Source: Clostridiales bacterium (lineage in GTDB: Bacteria; Bacillota; Clostridia; Oscillospirales; QAMX01). From it: a stretch of 36,354 nucleotides of DNA. The position numbers and the translations under genes are program-made. Below are positions 8,843-17,600 of this stretch, in pieces. Location of the stretch: contig JAEDMJ010000019.1 of NCBI GenBank assembly GCA_016303065.1, forward strand, positions 1 to 36,354, written 5' to 3'. How positions within the stretch are numbered: the first letter of the stretch is position 1; each line of letters starts with the position of its first letter. The notes under the pieces are model-generated. The model was not told the DNA's origin and made no database searches. It saw nothing but the letters and a program-made list of their open reading frames with translations.

Positions 8843-8925
8843 AGACGCCCTGCAAAAATTGTGGCGCTTTTTGCTTTTCGGTCTGCGCCCCGGAGCTTTC
8901 GCGGCTCAAAAGCCTGCCCGCCGTA

Positions 8926-8954
8926 TTGCAAAAGCTCACCCGAAGTGGTATAAT
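8926..8954 (+). promoter_or_regulatory. Promoter of the aldo/keto reductase gene
   Basis: TTGCAA (8926-8931), 17 bases, then TATAAT (8949-8954). An in-frame TTG at 8926 would put the start codon on the -35 box, so translation must start downstream. Confidence 0.85.
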
Positions 8955-8988
8955 CATTGAAATACTCGTCAACTGGAGGAATCAGAGA

Positions 8989-10116
8989 ATGCAGTACCGT
9001 AAATTCGGACGTATCGGAAATATATCCGCGCTCGGCTTTGGATGTATGCGTCTTCCCGAGATCGAAGGAGCCGACGGAAGCTTTTCCATCGATGAGGAAA
9101 AGGCAATACCGCTTCTCCGCCGGGCGTACGACCTGGGCGTGAACTATTTTGACACCGCCGTCGGCTATTGCCACCAGAACTCCCAATACACCGTCGGCCG
9201 TGCGGTCAAGCCCTTCCGCGACAAAATAATGCTTTCCACAAAAATACCTCTTTCCGACTGTGACAACCAGGGGTATTTCCGCAAAATGCTTGAACAGTCG
9301 CTTTCCCGGCTCGACACGGAATACATTGACGTCTATCATTTCCACGGCATCAACAAAGCGCTCTTTGACGATAAAATCCTGAAATTCGATCTTCTGAAAG
9401 AGGCACGCCGGGCAATCGACGAGGGGCTCATCCGCCACATCTCTTTCTCGTTCCACGATTCCCCTGAAGCGATGGGATACATAATCGAACGCGGAGAGAT
9501 CTTCTCTTCAGTTCTGTGCCAGTACAACCTTCTTGACCGCGCAAACGAAGAAGCGATCGCAAACGCCGCCGAAAAGGGTCTCGGCGTCGTCATAATGGGA
9601 CCGGTCGGCGGCGGCAGGCTCGGCGGCGCTTCCGCTCTCGGGGAAAAAGTCGGCGTCCGCAGCGGAGCCGCAACGCCGGAGCTTGCGCTCAGGTTCGTTC
9701 TGGGAAACAGGAACGTCTCCTGCGCCCTCTCCGGAATGCGCGACCTTGAAATGCTTGAGAAAAACGCGGCTGTCGCCGGAGACGAAACTTCGCTCACCGA
9801 GACCGAATTTGCCGACGTGAACCGCATGCTTTCCGAAATCGAAAAATTCCGCGAGCTCTACTGCACCGGCTGCGAATACTGCCTCCCCTGCCCCAAGGAG
9901 ATCCGTATTCCGGAAATATTCAGAGCCTACAACCTGGCGAACGTGTACGGGCTCTCCGAAGCCGCAAAACAGCAGTACGCCCACATCGCCTCCCGCCATC
10001 AAACCGGGACCGCCTCCGGCGCCTGCGTTTCCTGCCGGGCCTGCGTCAAAAAATGTCCCCAGAATCTCGATATCCCGGCGCTTTTGAAAAAAGCCGAAGC
10101 GGCGCTCGGCGTCTGA
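8989..10116 (+). CDS. Aldo/keto reductase with C-terminal [4Fe-4S] ferredoxin domain
   Basis: The 375-residue protein has an aldo/keto reductase TIM barrel (about residues 1-280). The active-site aspartate/tyrosine region is NYFDTAVGYCH, and DVYHFHGIN holds the expected histidine block. A ferredoxin-like C-terminus follows, with CTGCEYCLPCPKEI and CVSCRACVKKCP, enough for two cubane clusters. This is the COG1453 architecture of anaerobes. Known members are poorly characterised; a soluble oxidoreductase coupling NAD(P)H or a small carbonyl substrate to ferredoxin is the usual inference. ATG at 8989 is chosen for GGAGG 9 bases upstream. The gene is divergent from ior and ends at a strong terminator. 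Being next to a ferredoxin-reducing operon may mean it uses that reductant. Confidence 0.9.
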   Translation: MQYRKFGRIGNISALGFGCMRLPEIEGADGSFSIDEEKAIPLLRRAYDLGVNYFDTAVGYCHQNSQYTVGRAVKPFRDKIMLSTKIPLSDCDNQGYFRKMLEQSLSRLDTEYIDVYHFHGINKALFDDKILKFDLLKEARRAIDEGLIRHISFSFHDSPEAMGYIIERGEIFSSVLCQYNLLDRANEEAIANAAEKGLGVVIMGPVGGGRLGGASALGEKVGVRSGAATPELALRFVLGNRNVSCALSGMRDLEMLEKNAAVAGDETSLTETEFADVNRMLSEIEKFRELYCTGCEYCLPCPKEIRIPEIFRAYNLANVYGLSEAAKQQYAHIASRHQTGTASGACVSCRACVKKCPQNLDIPALLKKAEAALGV

Positions 10117-10146
10117 TTTTTCCGCACTGCATTTCTGCAAAGCTTC

Positions 10147-10186
10147 AAAACTCCCGGAAGTATATTCCGGGAGTTTTATCTTTCCT
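10147..10186 (+). terminator. Intrinsic terminator of the aldo/keto reductase gene
   Basis: Stem arms 10147-10159 and 10165-10177 are perfectly complementary (core CTCCCGGAA/TTCCGGGAG) with a 5-base loop, and a T-rich tract follows. Confidence 0.9.
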
Positions 10187-10243
10187 TTTTCAGGTTTCCC
10201 TAACTTTTCAAAGGCATATTCCTCAAAGGGTCAAGTCTTTATC

Positions 10244-10272
10244 TTGACAAAATACCGCCTTGCTGATATACT
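10244..10272 (+). promoter_or_regulatory. Promoter of the CDP-glycerol transferase/ABC export operon
   Basis: TTGACA (10244-10249), 17 bases, TATACT (10267-10272). The leader to the ATG at 10333 is about 55 bases. Confidence 0.85.
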
Positions 10273-10332
10273 ATTAGACGGTATACGCACTTTGTTTTGT
10301 TTCAGGAAAAAACGCGAAAGGAACGAAAAATA

Positions 10333-11529
10333 ATGTCCAGACAGACAGACCGTCCGCCTTCCCCAAAACGCATAATGGTCTTCTGCCGCCAGAGCATAAA
10401 GAGCATTCTTCAAAACGTGCTTCTTCCCGTATACTACCGCGCCGCACGCCGCGCTCCCGTAAAAAAAGGGTACGTGATCTTTGCCGACCTGCACAGCTCT
10501 TCTGTTCCCCACTGCATGGAGGAGCTCCTGGGACGCGTTCGCAGCGCGGGGTACGAGGTTGAGGAGTATTTTTTTGACATCTCCGCGCTTTCTCCGTTTA
10601 AGCTTTGGAAAAAGCTTCGGGAGTTCATGAAGCTTTACGCCCGCGCGGAATACGTTTTCATCTGCAACTATTTTCTTCCCGCGTCGTCCTGTGAAAAGCG
10701 TCCGGAAACCACGCTCATACAGATCTGGCATTCCGGCGGGATCCTGAAAAAAATCGGACTCTCCACTCCGGACGATGTGCTCCCGTCGTATATCGGCGAT
10801 CCTTTCAAAAACTTTGACTATGTAATAACAAGCAGCGAAAGCTGCCGTCCGGTCTGGTCGGAAGCGATGGGACTTCCCGAAGAAAAATTTCTCGCTTTCG
10901 GAATGCCCCGCACCGACATATACTTTTCCGACGAATACCGCCGGAAATGCCGCGAGGATTTTGCCGCGATGTATCCGGAAAGCGCAGGAAAAAAGATCGC
11001 CCTGTGGGCGCCGACCTTCCGCGGAAAGCCCAACGACCCTTACATAGTCGGCCGGGAAGCAATAGCCGAACTCGCCTTGAGTCTCGGAGACGGGTGGTTT
11101 GTTGTGACAAGCGCACATCCGGCGCTCAGAAAAAAATACCCCGGCCTTGTCGCGGCGGTTCCGACCGAAGAGCTTTTGCCCGCAGCAGACATACTCATAA
11201 CCGACTATTCCTCCATCGTTTTCGACTGGCTGCTGTACAAAAAACCTTTTGTCATTTTTGCGCCGGATCTGGAAGAATTTGAAAAGACCCGCGGCCTTTA
11301 CATCGACAGCCGTTCCATGCCGACTACCGTCGTTACCGACGGAGCCGACCTTTGCAGCGCGGTTCTCGGCGAGTACGCCAATCGGACTGCAAACGATCTC
11401 CTCGGTTTTGCGGAATATCAGATCGGCGCCTGCGACGGTCACGCCTGCGACAGGATACTGGCTTTGATGCAAACTGTTTCCAAAGAGAACGGCGCCGAAA
11501 AAGAAGAAGCTTTTGCCGGGAGTAAATAG
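10333..11529 (+). CDS. CDP-glycerol glycerophosphotransferase family protein (TagB/TagF-like)
   Basis: The enzyme family moves glycerol- or ribitol-phosphate from the CDP-activated form onto a lipid-linked or growing wall teichoic acid chain at the inner membrane face. Of 398 residues, the C-terminal GT-B domain has the family marks: LWAPTFRG, SAHP, and LITDYSSIVFDWLLYKKP followed by DLEEFEKTRG. The first catalytic block, normally HGTPLK, reads WHSGGILKKIG: the histidine and lysine are kept but the GT is changed to SG. The N-terminal 40 residues are basic and amphipathic, fitting peripheral membrane association. ATG at 10333 has AAAGGA 9 bases upstream; an in-frame TTG at 10297 lacks one. Two ABC export genes follow, so the product is probably an exported polyol-phosphate polymer or modified glycan. 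Confidence 0.85.
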   Translation: MSRQTDRPPSPKRIMVFCRQSIKSILQNVLLPVYYRAARRAPVKKGYVIFADLHSSSVPHCMEELLGRVRSAGYEVEEYFFDISALSPFKLWKKLREFMKLYARAEYVFICNYFLPASSCEKRPETTLIQIWHSGGILKKIGLSTPDDVLPSYIGDPFKNFDYVITSSESCRPVWSEAMGLPEEKFLAFGMPRTDIYFSDEYRRKCREDFAAMYPESAGKKIALWAPTFRGKPNDPYIVGREAIAELALSLGDGWFVVTSAHPALRKKYPGLVAAVPTEELLPAADILITDYSSIVFDWLLYKKPFVIFAPDLEEFEKTRGLYIDSRSMPTTVVTDGADLCSAVLGEYANRTANDLLGFAEYQIGACDGHACDRILALMQTVSKENGAEKEEAFAGSK

Positions 11530-11653
11530 GCACGAAAAACAGATTTGCGTTCGTCCCCGGCGCGCCCCCCCAAAAAACAATTCCGGCGTTCCTCCCCTTC
11601 CGAGCCGAACCGCCGGCATGACGGGCGAATTTACAAATGGAGAAAACAGATAA

Positions 11654-12469
11654 ATGAGTACTAAGCGTTCCTCTGATACATTCATACCAAAGCGCTTTTT
11701 TGTCGATCTGAAGCGGTATTTTCCGTATATAAAAACCTCTGCCGCCGCGACACTGAAATCCGGGGTATCCGGAGCGTATCTCGGCTGGCTCTGGTGGATC
11801 CTCGATCCGCTTCTTTTCATGCTGGTGTATACATTCATATCCATAGTCGTCTTCAAGCAGTCCGTCAGGTATTTTCCGGTTTTCGTCTTCATCGGCCTGA
11901 CCACCTGGCAGTTTTTTGAAAAAGTGACGAAGCAGAGCGTCTCCCTTCTGCGCCACAACAAGGATATTATCAAAAAGGTATATGTTCCAAAGCACATGTT
12001 TCTCCTTGAGAACATATGCGTAAACGCCTTTAAATTCTTTATATCAAGCATTCTCGTCGTCATAATGATGTTCATATACCGCGTTCCCTTCCGGCTTGGC
12101 TTTTGGCAGGTGATACCGGAACTGGTACTTCTTCTGCTCCTCACTTTCGGCATAAACCTGTTTTTCATGCACATCGGAGTCTACATACAGGATCTCGGGA
12201 ACCTTATCAACGTCGCTCTCCGATTTGTCTTCTATCTTTCGGGCGTCTTCTATGACATAACCGGGCGCGTTCCCGAGCCCTGGAACTATTTTCTCGTGAG
12301 AGCCAACCCCGTCGCATTCGTAATGACAAGCCTCCGCGGAACCCTGCTGTATTCCGAACCCGTCGACTGGCTTTGGTTGGGAATATGGACCGCAGTCTCT
12401 CTTTTACTCATCGTTTCCGGAATTTACCTCATATACCGTCAGGAAAACAGCTACGCAAAGGTGATATAA
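11654..12469 (+). CDS. ABC-2 type polysaccharide/teichoic acid export permease (TagG/Wzm-like)
   Basis: The 271-residue membrane protein has six hydrophobic segments and an N-terminal amphipathic stretch. The conserved YLGWLWWILDPLL segment, the loop before FIGLTTWQFF and the C-terminal YDITGRVPEPWNYFLVRANP region are hallmarks of O-antigen and teichoic acid exporters. It forms the channel of an exporter with the next gene, moving a lipid-linked glycan or teichoic acid out of the cytoplasm. ATG at 11654 has GGAG about 11 bases upstream. The 124 bases between it and the transferase hold nothing else I recognise apart from a short out-of-frame ATG ORF that stops at once. Confidence 0.88.
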   Translation: MSTKRSSDTFIPKRFFVDLKRYFPYIKTSAAATLKSGVSGAYLGWLWWILDPLLFMLVYTFISIVVFKQSVRYFPVFVFIGLTTWQFFEKVTKQSVSLLRHNKDIIKKVYVPKHMFLLENICVNAFKFFISSILVVIMMFIYRVPFRLGFWQVIPELVLLLLLTFGINLFFMHIGVYIQDLGNLINVALRFVFYLSGVFYDITGRVPEPWNYFLVRANPVAFVMTSLRGTLLYSEPVDWLWLGIWTAVSLLLIVSGIYLIYRQENSYAKVI

Positions 12470-12475
12470 GCTCCC

Positions 12476-13201
12476 ATGGAAAATGTCGCACTTTCCGTGC
12501 GCGAACTGAAAGTCAGTTACCGCACGATAAAACCAATGAACGTCAAAAACATATTCTCCGGAAAAGCCCGGAGAAGCTCAAAGTTCGAGGCTCTGCACGG
12601 CGTCAGCTTTGACGTTGAAAAGGGCGAGATCCTCGGAATAGTCGGCGAAAACGGCAGCGGAAAATCAACTCTGCTCCGGGCCGTCGCCGGAATCTTTTCT
12701 CCGGACAGCGGAAGCGTCGACACTTTCGGGAACTCGGTCGCGCTTCTTGCCATCGGTGTCGGATTCAAAAAAGCGCTTTCCGGAAGAGAGAACATCCTCC
12801 TCTCCGGGCTGCTTTTGGGCTTTTCAAAAAAGCAGATCACCGAAAAAATGGACGAAATAATAGATTTTTCCGGTCTCAGGGATTTTATCGACGCCCCCGT
12901 CAGCACGTATTCAAGCGGAATGCACTCCAAACTCGCCTTTTCCATAACCGCCGTGCTGGAACCGGATATGCTCCTTATCGACGAGGTGTTCAGCGTCGGC
13001 GACAAGCGTTTTCAAAAGAAAAGCTATGACAAAATGCGCCAGCTCATAAGCAGCGAAAACCGCACCGTTATAATCGTTTCTCACAGCCTTGAGACGCTGA
13101 AAAAGCTCTGCACCCGCATTTTGTGGCTCGATTCCGGAAACGTGAAAATGATCGGACGGCCCAAGGAAGTACTGAAGGCGTACAGCGAATATATGAGCTG
13201 A
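12476..13201 (+). CDS. ABC polysaccharide/teichoic acid exporter ATPase (TagH/Wzt-like)
   Basis: The 241-residue nucleotide-binding protein has Walker A GENGSGKST, the signature YSSGMHSKL, Walker B MLLIDEV and an H-loop in IVSHSLE. A leading strand with basic loop (about residues 8-35, SYRTIKPMNVKNIF) is characteristic of the TagH/Wzt/KpsT subgroup. The protein stops after the ATPase domain, with no C-terminal carbohydrate-binding or extracellular extension. It begins six bases after the permease stop, so the two are co-translated. Together they power export of the polymer whose synthesis likely involves the first gene of the operon. Confidence 0.9.
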   Translation: MENVALSVRELKVSYRTIKPMNVKNIFSGKARRSSKFEALHGVSFDVEKGEILGIVGENGSGKSTLLRAVAGIFSPDSGSVDTFGNSVALLAIGVGFKKALSGRENILLSGLLLGFSKKQITEKMDEIIDFSGLRDFIDAPVSTYSSGMHSKLAFSITAVLEPDMLLIDEVFSVGDKRFQKKSYDKMRQLISSENRTVIIVSHSLETLKKLCTRILWLDSGNVKMIGRPKEVLKAYSEYMS

Positions 13202-13229
13202 TTTTTCCCCTTCCCACGGGAAACGGAAT

Positions 13230-13263
13230 AACCCCCCGCGGATCGAATGATCCGCGGGGGGTT
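13230..13263. terminator. Bidirectional terminator between convergent operons
   Basis: A 15-bp perfect stem, arms 13230-13244 and 13249-13263, with loop GAAT. It starts 28 bases after the ATPase stop and ends 5 bases from the stop of the nucleotidyltransferase gene. T-runs are short on both sides, but the CCCCCCGCGG core is very stable. Confidence 0.8.
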
Positions 13264-13267
13264 TGTG

Positions 13268-14629
13268 TCACCAGCCGTATTTTTCAGGTCCCCAGGGGCT
13301 CGAAACAAGCTCCTGTTTCAGAAGGACGCGCTGTCCGGACGGAATATTCTCCGTAACGACGACTCCCGGGCCGACCGCCGAATTGCAGCCGATGTAGACG
13401 CCCGGATAGAACGTGCAGTTGACGCCCGTTCTCGAATAGTCTCCGATAAAGACGCCGTTTGCAAAGCTTCTCGGAACTTCCGTTCTTCCGCGGACTTTGT
13501 GGTGCGCGTTCTTTTCGTCGAAGCGAAGTGTTCCGCAGACGCAGGAAGCGCCGATGTCCACGCGTTTTCCGATCAGCCCTTCGATCTCCATGGAGTGATA
13601 GAGATAAGCGCCGTCCATCAAAACGCCTTCAAACTCCGCCGCGTGGAGCACTTTGCAGGAGTTTCCGATAACGCTTCCGCCGTTTATGTAGCAGAAGTTC
13701 TCGACAATCGTGCCGTTTCCGACGACGACATTCCCGTCGATTATCGCGCCGTTGTCGATGACCGTATTGTCTCCGACCCATATATTGCCGTTTATTGTAC
13801 AGTTTCTGCCGATCCGGCTGTTCTTTCCCAGACGGACATGGCCGCTTATCACCGCAGACGCATCTACGGACGCGCCTTCGCCCAGCTCGTCGGCCTCAAG
13901 GGCTTCCGTCAGGGCCATCGTGCGGATATAGTTCGCCTCCATAACCAGCCACGGCTTGTCCATGTCCACAAAATAGCCCTCAGCACGAATTGCCGGAACA
14001 GGCGCTTTGCGCCTTGCGTAGTCCAGCAGGGCAAGCTCAACAAAAGCCTCGTGCGGCGGCATTGCGCCGACCTGGACTTCGTCGAAAAACTCTTCGGCGG
14101 CGTCGGCAAAGGCGAGAAAATCCTCCTCCGCCGTAAAGCCCTCTATAACCGAGTACACAGGACACTGTGCGTGTCCGGAAAGACCGCTGACAAATCCGTC
14201 CGCGGTCCGAACGGTGATCCAGTCGCCCCCGTCGGGTTCGTTTGACTTTTCGCTCACAAGAGCCGCGGCTTTTTCCGCCGCAAGAAGCCGGGCGACGTCC
14301 CGCGGATCATAGAGGCAGTCTCCAAACAGCACGCAGAACCTCCCCTCAGGCGGGCATACCGCAGCGGCGCGCGAAAGCGTTTCCGCGCTTCCCCGTGTCG
14401 GGGGGATCTCCGCAACCGTGACGCGCCCGTCCCCAAGGAACAGATTCTTAATCCCGCCCATCATATGCCATCCGGCAACGACCACTCTGTCGGCTCCGGC
14501 GGCAAACGCCGCGTCGGCAGTGAGCCTGACCACCGGGACATTGGCCACCGGCAGCTCAGCTTTGTTTCTGCATTCGCCGAAGGGCCATATTTTTTCTCCG
14601 ACGCCTCCGGCAAGTATGTATACCGTCAT
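13268..14629 (-). CDS. Nucleotidyltransferase with left-handed beta-helix domain (GlmU/GlgC-like sugar-phosphate type)
   Basis: The 453-residue protein has an N-terminal NTP-transferase domain (about 1-230), beginning MTVYILAGGVGEKIWPF and continuing KAELPVANVP, with FGDCLYDP as the metal-binding region. A C-terminal hexapeptide-repeat left-handed beta-helix follows (about 250-420; repeats such as IGRNCT, VGDNTV, IGNSCK). The layout matches bifunctional sugar-1-phosphate nucleotidyltransferases. The usual GxGTR signature is replaced by GGVGEK, so the phosphate-contacting arginine is absent. The sugar cannot be assigned; mannose-1-phosphate or an amino sugar is plausible given the GH92 gene upstream. 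ATG at 14629 has GAGAAGG 8 bases upstream; an open frame to 14680 lies inside GH92. The genes are 13 bases apart and form an operon. Confidence 0.75.
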   Translation of the reverse strand: MTVYILAGGVGEKIWPFGECRNKAELPVANVPVVRLTADAAFAAGADRVVVAGWHMMGGIKNLFLGDGRVTVAEIPPTRGSAETLSRAAAVCPPEGRFCVLFGDCLYDPRDVARLLAAEKAAALVSEKSNEPDGGDWITVRTADGFVSGLSGHAQCPVYSVIEGFTAEEDFLAFADAAEEFFDEVQVGAMPPHEAFVELALLDYARRKAPVPAIRAEGYFVDMDKPWLVMEANYIRTMALTEALEADELGEGASVDASAVISGHVRLGKNSRIGRNCTINGNIWVGDNTVIDNGAIIDGNVVVGNGTIVENFCYINGGSVIGNSCKVLHAAEFEGVLMDGAYLYHSMEIEGLIGKRVDIGASCVCGTLRFDEKNAHHKVRGRTEVPRSFANGVFIGDYSRTGVNCTFYPGVYIGCNSAVGPGVVVTENIPSGQRVLLKQELVSSPWGPEKYGW

Positions 14630-14642
14630 TTGCCCAGCCTTC

Positions 14643-17600
14643 TCACTTCTTCTCGATTTTAAGATAGTCGAACTTGACAAGTCTTGCCACGGGGCAGCCC
14701 GCGTTGTTCAGAAGACCGACGTACTGAGTCTCCGCCGCGCCGGGAACGACCGCCGAGGAGTGAAGCTTCCAGTTCACATTGTCCTCCGAATAGTATCCGA
14801 AGAATTCCTGTCCCCGCTTTTCAAGCTTGAAATAATATGGGACCTCCGGACAATCCGGAGCATATCTGTAAGGCGTTGTGTACTCTCCGTCAAAAATGAG
14901 GAAGTGGAAGCCGCGCTTCGACATGGCGCCGTTCATGACAAAGCCCTCAAAGTCGTCCTCAAGGCTGTTTTTGACGACGATCATCGCCGGAGCATAGGGA
15001 CAGGTGAGCTCCTCATAGCTAACCATGGAATATGCGTCAAAATCGCCTGTGACCGGCTCCGTGCGGAAGAGCATTCCGAACTCCCGCTTCATATGGTCGC
15101 CTTCCGCGCGGATATAGACAGCGTCTCCGGCGGTATAAAGTTCGGACTTTATCGTCTTGACCACAGTCCAATCCTTTTCCGGGCGGTACGCCACGTCAAA
15201 GGGCGCGGCCTCCGCTCCGCCGACGGACACAAGGTGATTTCCCTTCGCCGTCGCTCTGACCGGTATCTCGACCTCTTTTTCCTCTCCGGAAAGAATGGAG
15301 ACGCTGCATTCGGCGACGGTCTTTCCGTCGACAGTGGCCTCGACTTTTCCCGACCAGGTGACGCTTCCGACGTTTTTCAGCTTTGCTTTCGCCAAAACGC
15401 TCTGTCCGGAGCCGTATACAACATACGGCGAACTGAGCTTTGTGGCAGAGACCGGAACAAGCTTCGGAAGTTTTGCGTTTCCGCCGCGAAGTTCAAAGTT
15501 GACCGTTTTTTCAAGGTTCTCTCCGCATACGGCAAGTTCGCGCGTGCCTCCGCCGTAAATTTCAAACGGAAGTCTGATGTCCGTCTCTCCGCCCTCTTCG
15601 GCAAAGGCAAAGCCCCTTCCGAGGACGATGTTCCCGTCGGCGACCTTGATCTCCGCGCTTCCCCTTTTCCCGTTGTTTCTGATCCTTGCGCAGAGGACAA
15701 AGCCTCCGTTTTCCGCCTCTTCCACGTCGCAGTCCACGATCTCGGCGGAAACGGTCCCTTCGGTCATGGACGGCGGCGCCGCCTCCGGGGAAGTGCCCCA
15801 GCCGTTTGCGCTGTCCGAAGTCATCTCAAGCTCAAGCAGGCCGCCGTTTTCGATCTCGTCCCAGGAAAGCCAGACCTTTTCAAGAGGCTCGCCGTTGAGC
15901 TTTGCGCTTCCGATATAGATATTGTCCTCGTTGAAATTGCGGCACACGATTTCAAACACTCCGCCGCGGGTTCTGAAGGAAAGGCGTTCAAACATCGGCG
16001 TCGTGATCACATATATGGCGTCGCTGGGGTTGGCCGGATAGAGCCCGCAGGCGGCAAGGGTGTACCATGCGGACATTGCTCCGGAGTCATCTTCTCCGTG
16101 CAGGCCGTTGGGCGTATCCCAATAGTTGTTTACAAGGCATTCGCGGACGATCTTCTGAGTTTTCCACGGCGCTCCGGCGTAGCAGTAGAGATACGGCACC
16201 TGTATGCTCGTCTCGTTTTCGTAATTGAAAAGACCGCTGGCAAAAAACTCGTCCAGTCGGGCAATAAACTCCTCCCGCCCGCCGATATGGTTGATAAGCC
16301 CCTGTATATCGTGGGGCACAAAGAAGGTATACTCCCATGAAGTGCACTCGCAGAAGCCGTTTTTGAAGGAATCCGCCGGGTTAAAATCGGCAAAGAAGGT
16401 GCCGTCGCCGTTTTTCGGACGTATGAACCGGGTTTCGGGGTCAAAGAGCTTCTGATAATTCTTTGCACGGCCCATAAAGTATTCGTAATCCCCGTCGTGT
16501 CCGAGAAGCTTCGCCACCTGGGCTGTGCACCAGTCGGACCAGCACACCTCCATGGTCCGCGAAGCGCTGAAAACTCCCCCGCCGCGGCGCGGGTTGTCAA
16601 AGTGGTAATACCCGTCGCGGATATAGTCCTCCGTGGTTCCGAGGCCCATTCTTTCCGGATTCTGCTCGCAGGCGGTCTTCTTCATGGCCTCGTACGCCGT
16701 CTCAAGGTCAAAGTCGCGGTATCCGTGGAGCCAGGCGTCCATAATGACCGGAACGGCGTTGTGGCCGATCATGACCTCGGCGATTCCCTTAGCCGGGAAA
16801 GTCGCCATCGGAAGCCAGCCGCCCCTGCGGTAAACGTCAAGGAAGGTCTCCACCATGTCCGAAACGCGCTCCGGCTCCACAAGGGCGTAAAGCGCGTGAG
16901 TCGTGCGCGCGGTGTCCCAAAGCGCCCAGTCCTCGCTGTAATAGCCGCGCATCGACTTGACGGTCTCCGCTTCGCCGGAGGCGCAGGTGCAGTAAACGCC
17001 GTTTTCGTTTATATCCATCGGCGCGTTCGCCGCGCGGTACATCGCAGAAAAGAATTTGCGCTTTTCAACCTCGCTCCGGTCTTCAACGCTGATTCTGGAG
17101 AGATAGTCGTCCCACTGCTCACGGCACGCGGTCATAAGCTCGTCAAAGCCGATGCCCTCGCATTCAAGCTCGTAGTTCCGCTTTGCCTGTTCCGCGCTCA
17201 CATACGAAATGCCGACTCTCGCTTCAATGGTTTCTCCGGCCTCCGAAACGAATTCAAGGTAAATGCCGCAGCTCACGTGCTCGCCCGCGGCATTCAAAAC
17301 CGCAGCGTCGGGCGTCGCCTTGTCGTTCACCCAAATTCCCCACGAGTCCGCCGGACGCGAAAACTTCGCACAGAAATAGGCGTTGAAATCGTTTGCACGG
17401 TAGGAATCCTTTGCGATATAGTCCGCTCCGCCCATGACAAGATCCGGAGAAACGACCTCCGCAGAAGCGGAATTGCACATATTCTTTCCGCCGAGAGTGT
17501 GCCCGAGATCTATCATAATGCGGTTCCGGCCGCCCGTGGTAAAGGTGTATCTGTGGACTCCGCAGTGCGCCGTCGCGGTAAGCTCCGCCTCTACGGCGTA

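Noticed and set aside
8852..8874. Hairpin GCAAAAA/TTTTTGC as a terminator
   Set aside because: It lies between two divergent promoters, so no transcript should end there; arms are AT-rich and short. An operator is possible and is mentioned with the promoter.
10231..12174. 647-codon open frame on the minus strand across the glycerophosphotransferase and ABC permease genes
   Set aside because: It spans two clearly recognised plus-strand genes, the promoter and the intergenic region, with no motif or start signal.
14418..16340. 640-codon open frame on the plus strand over GH92
   Set aside because: Antisense of a long conserved gene; no start site and no family resemblance.
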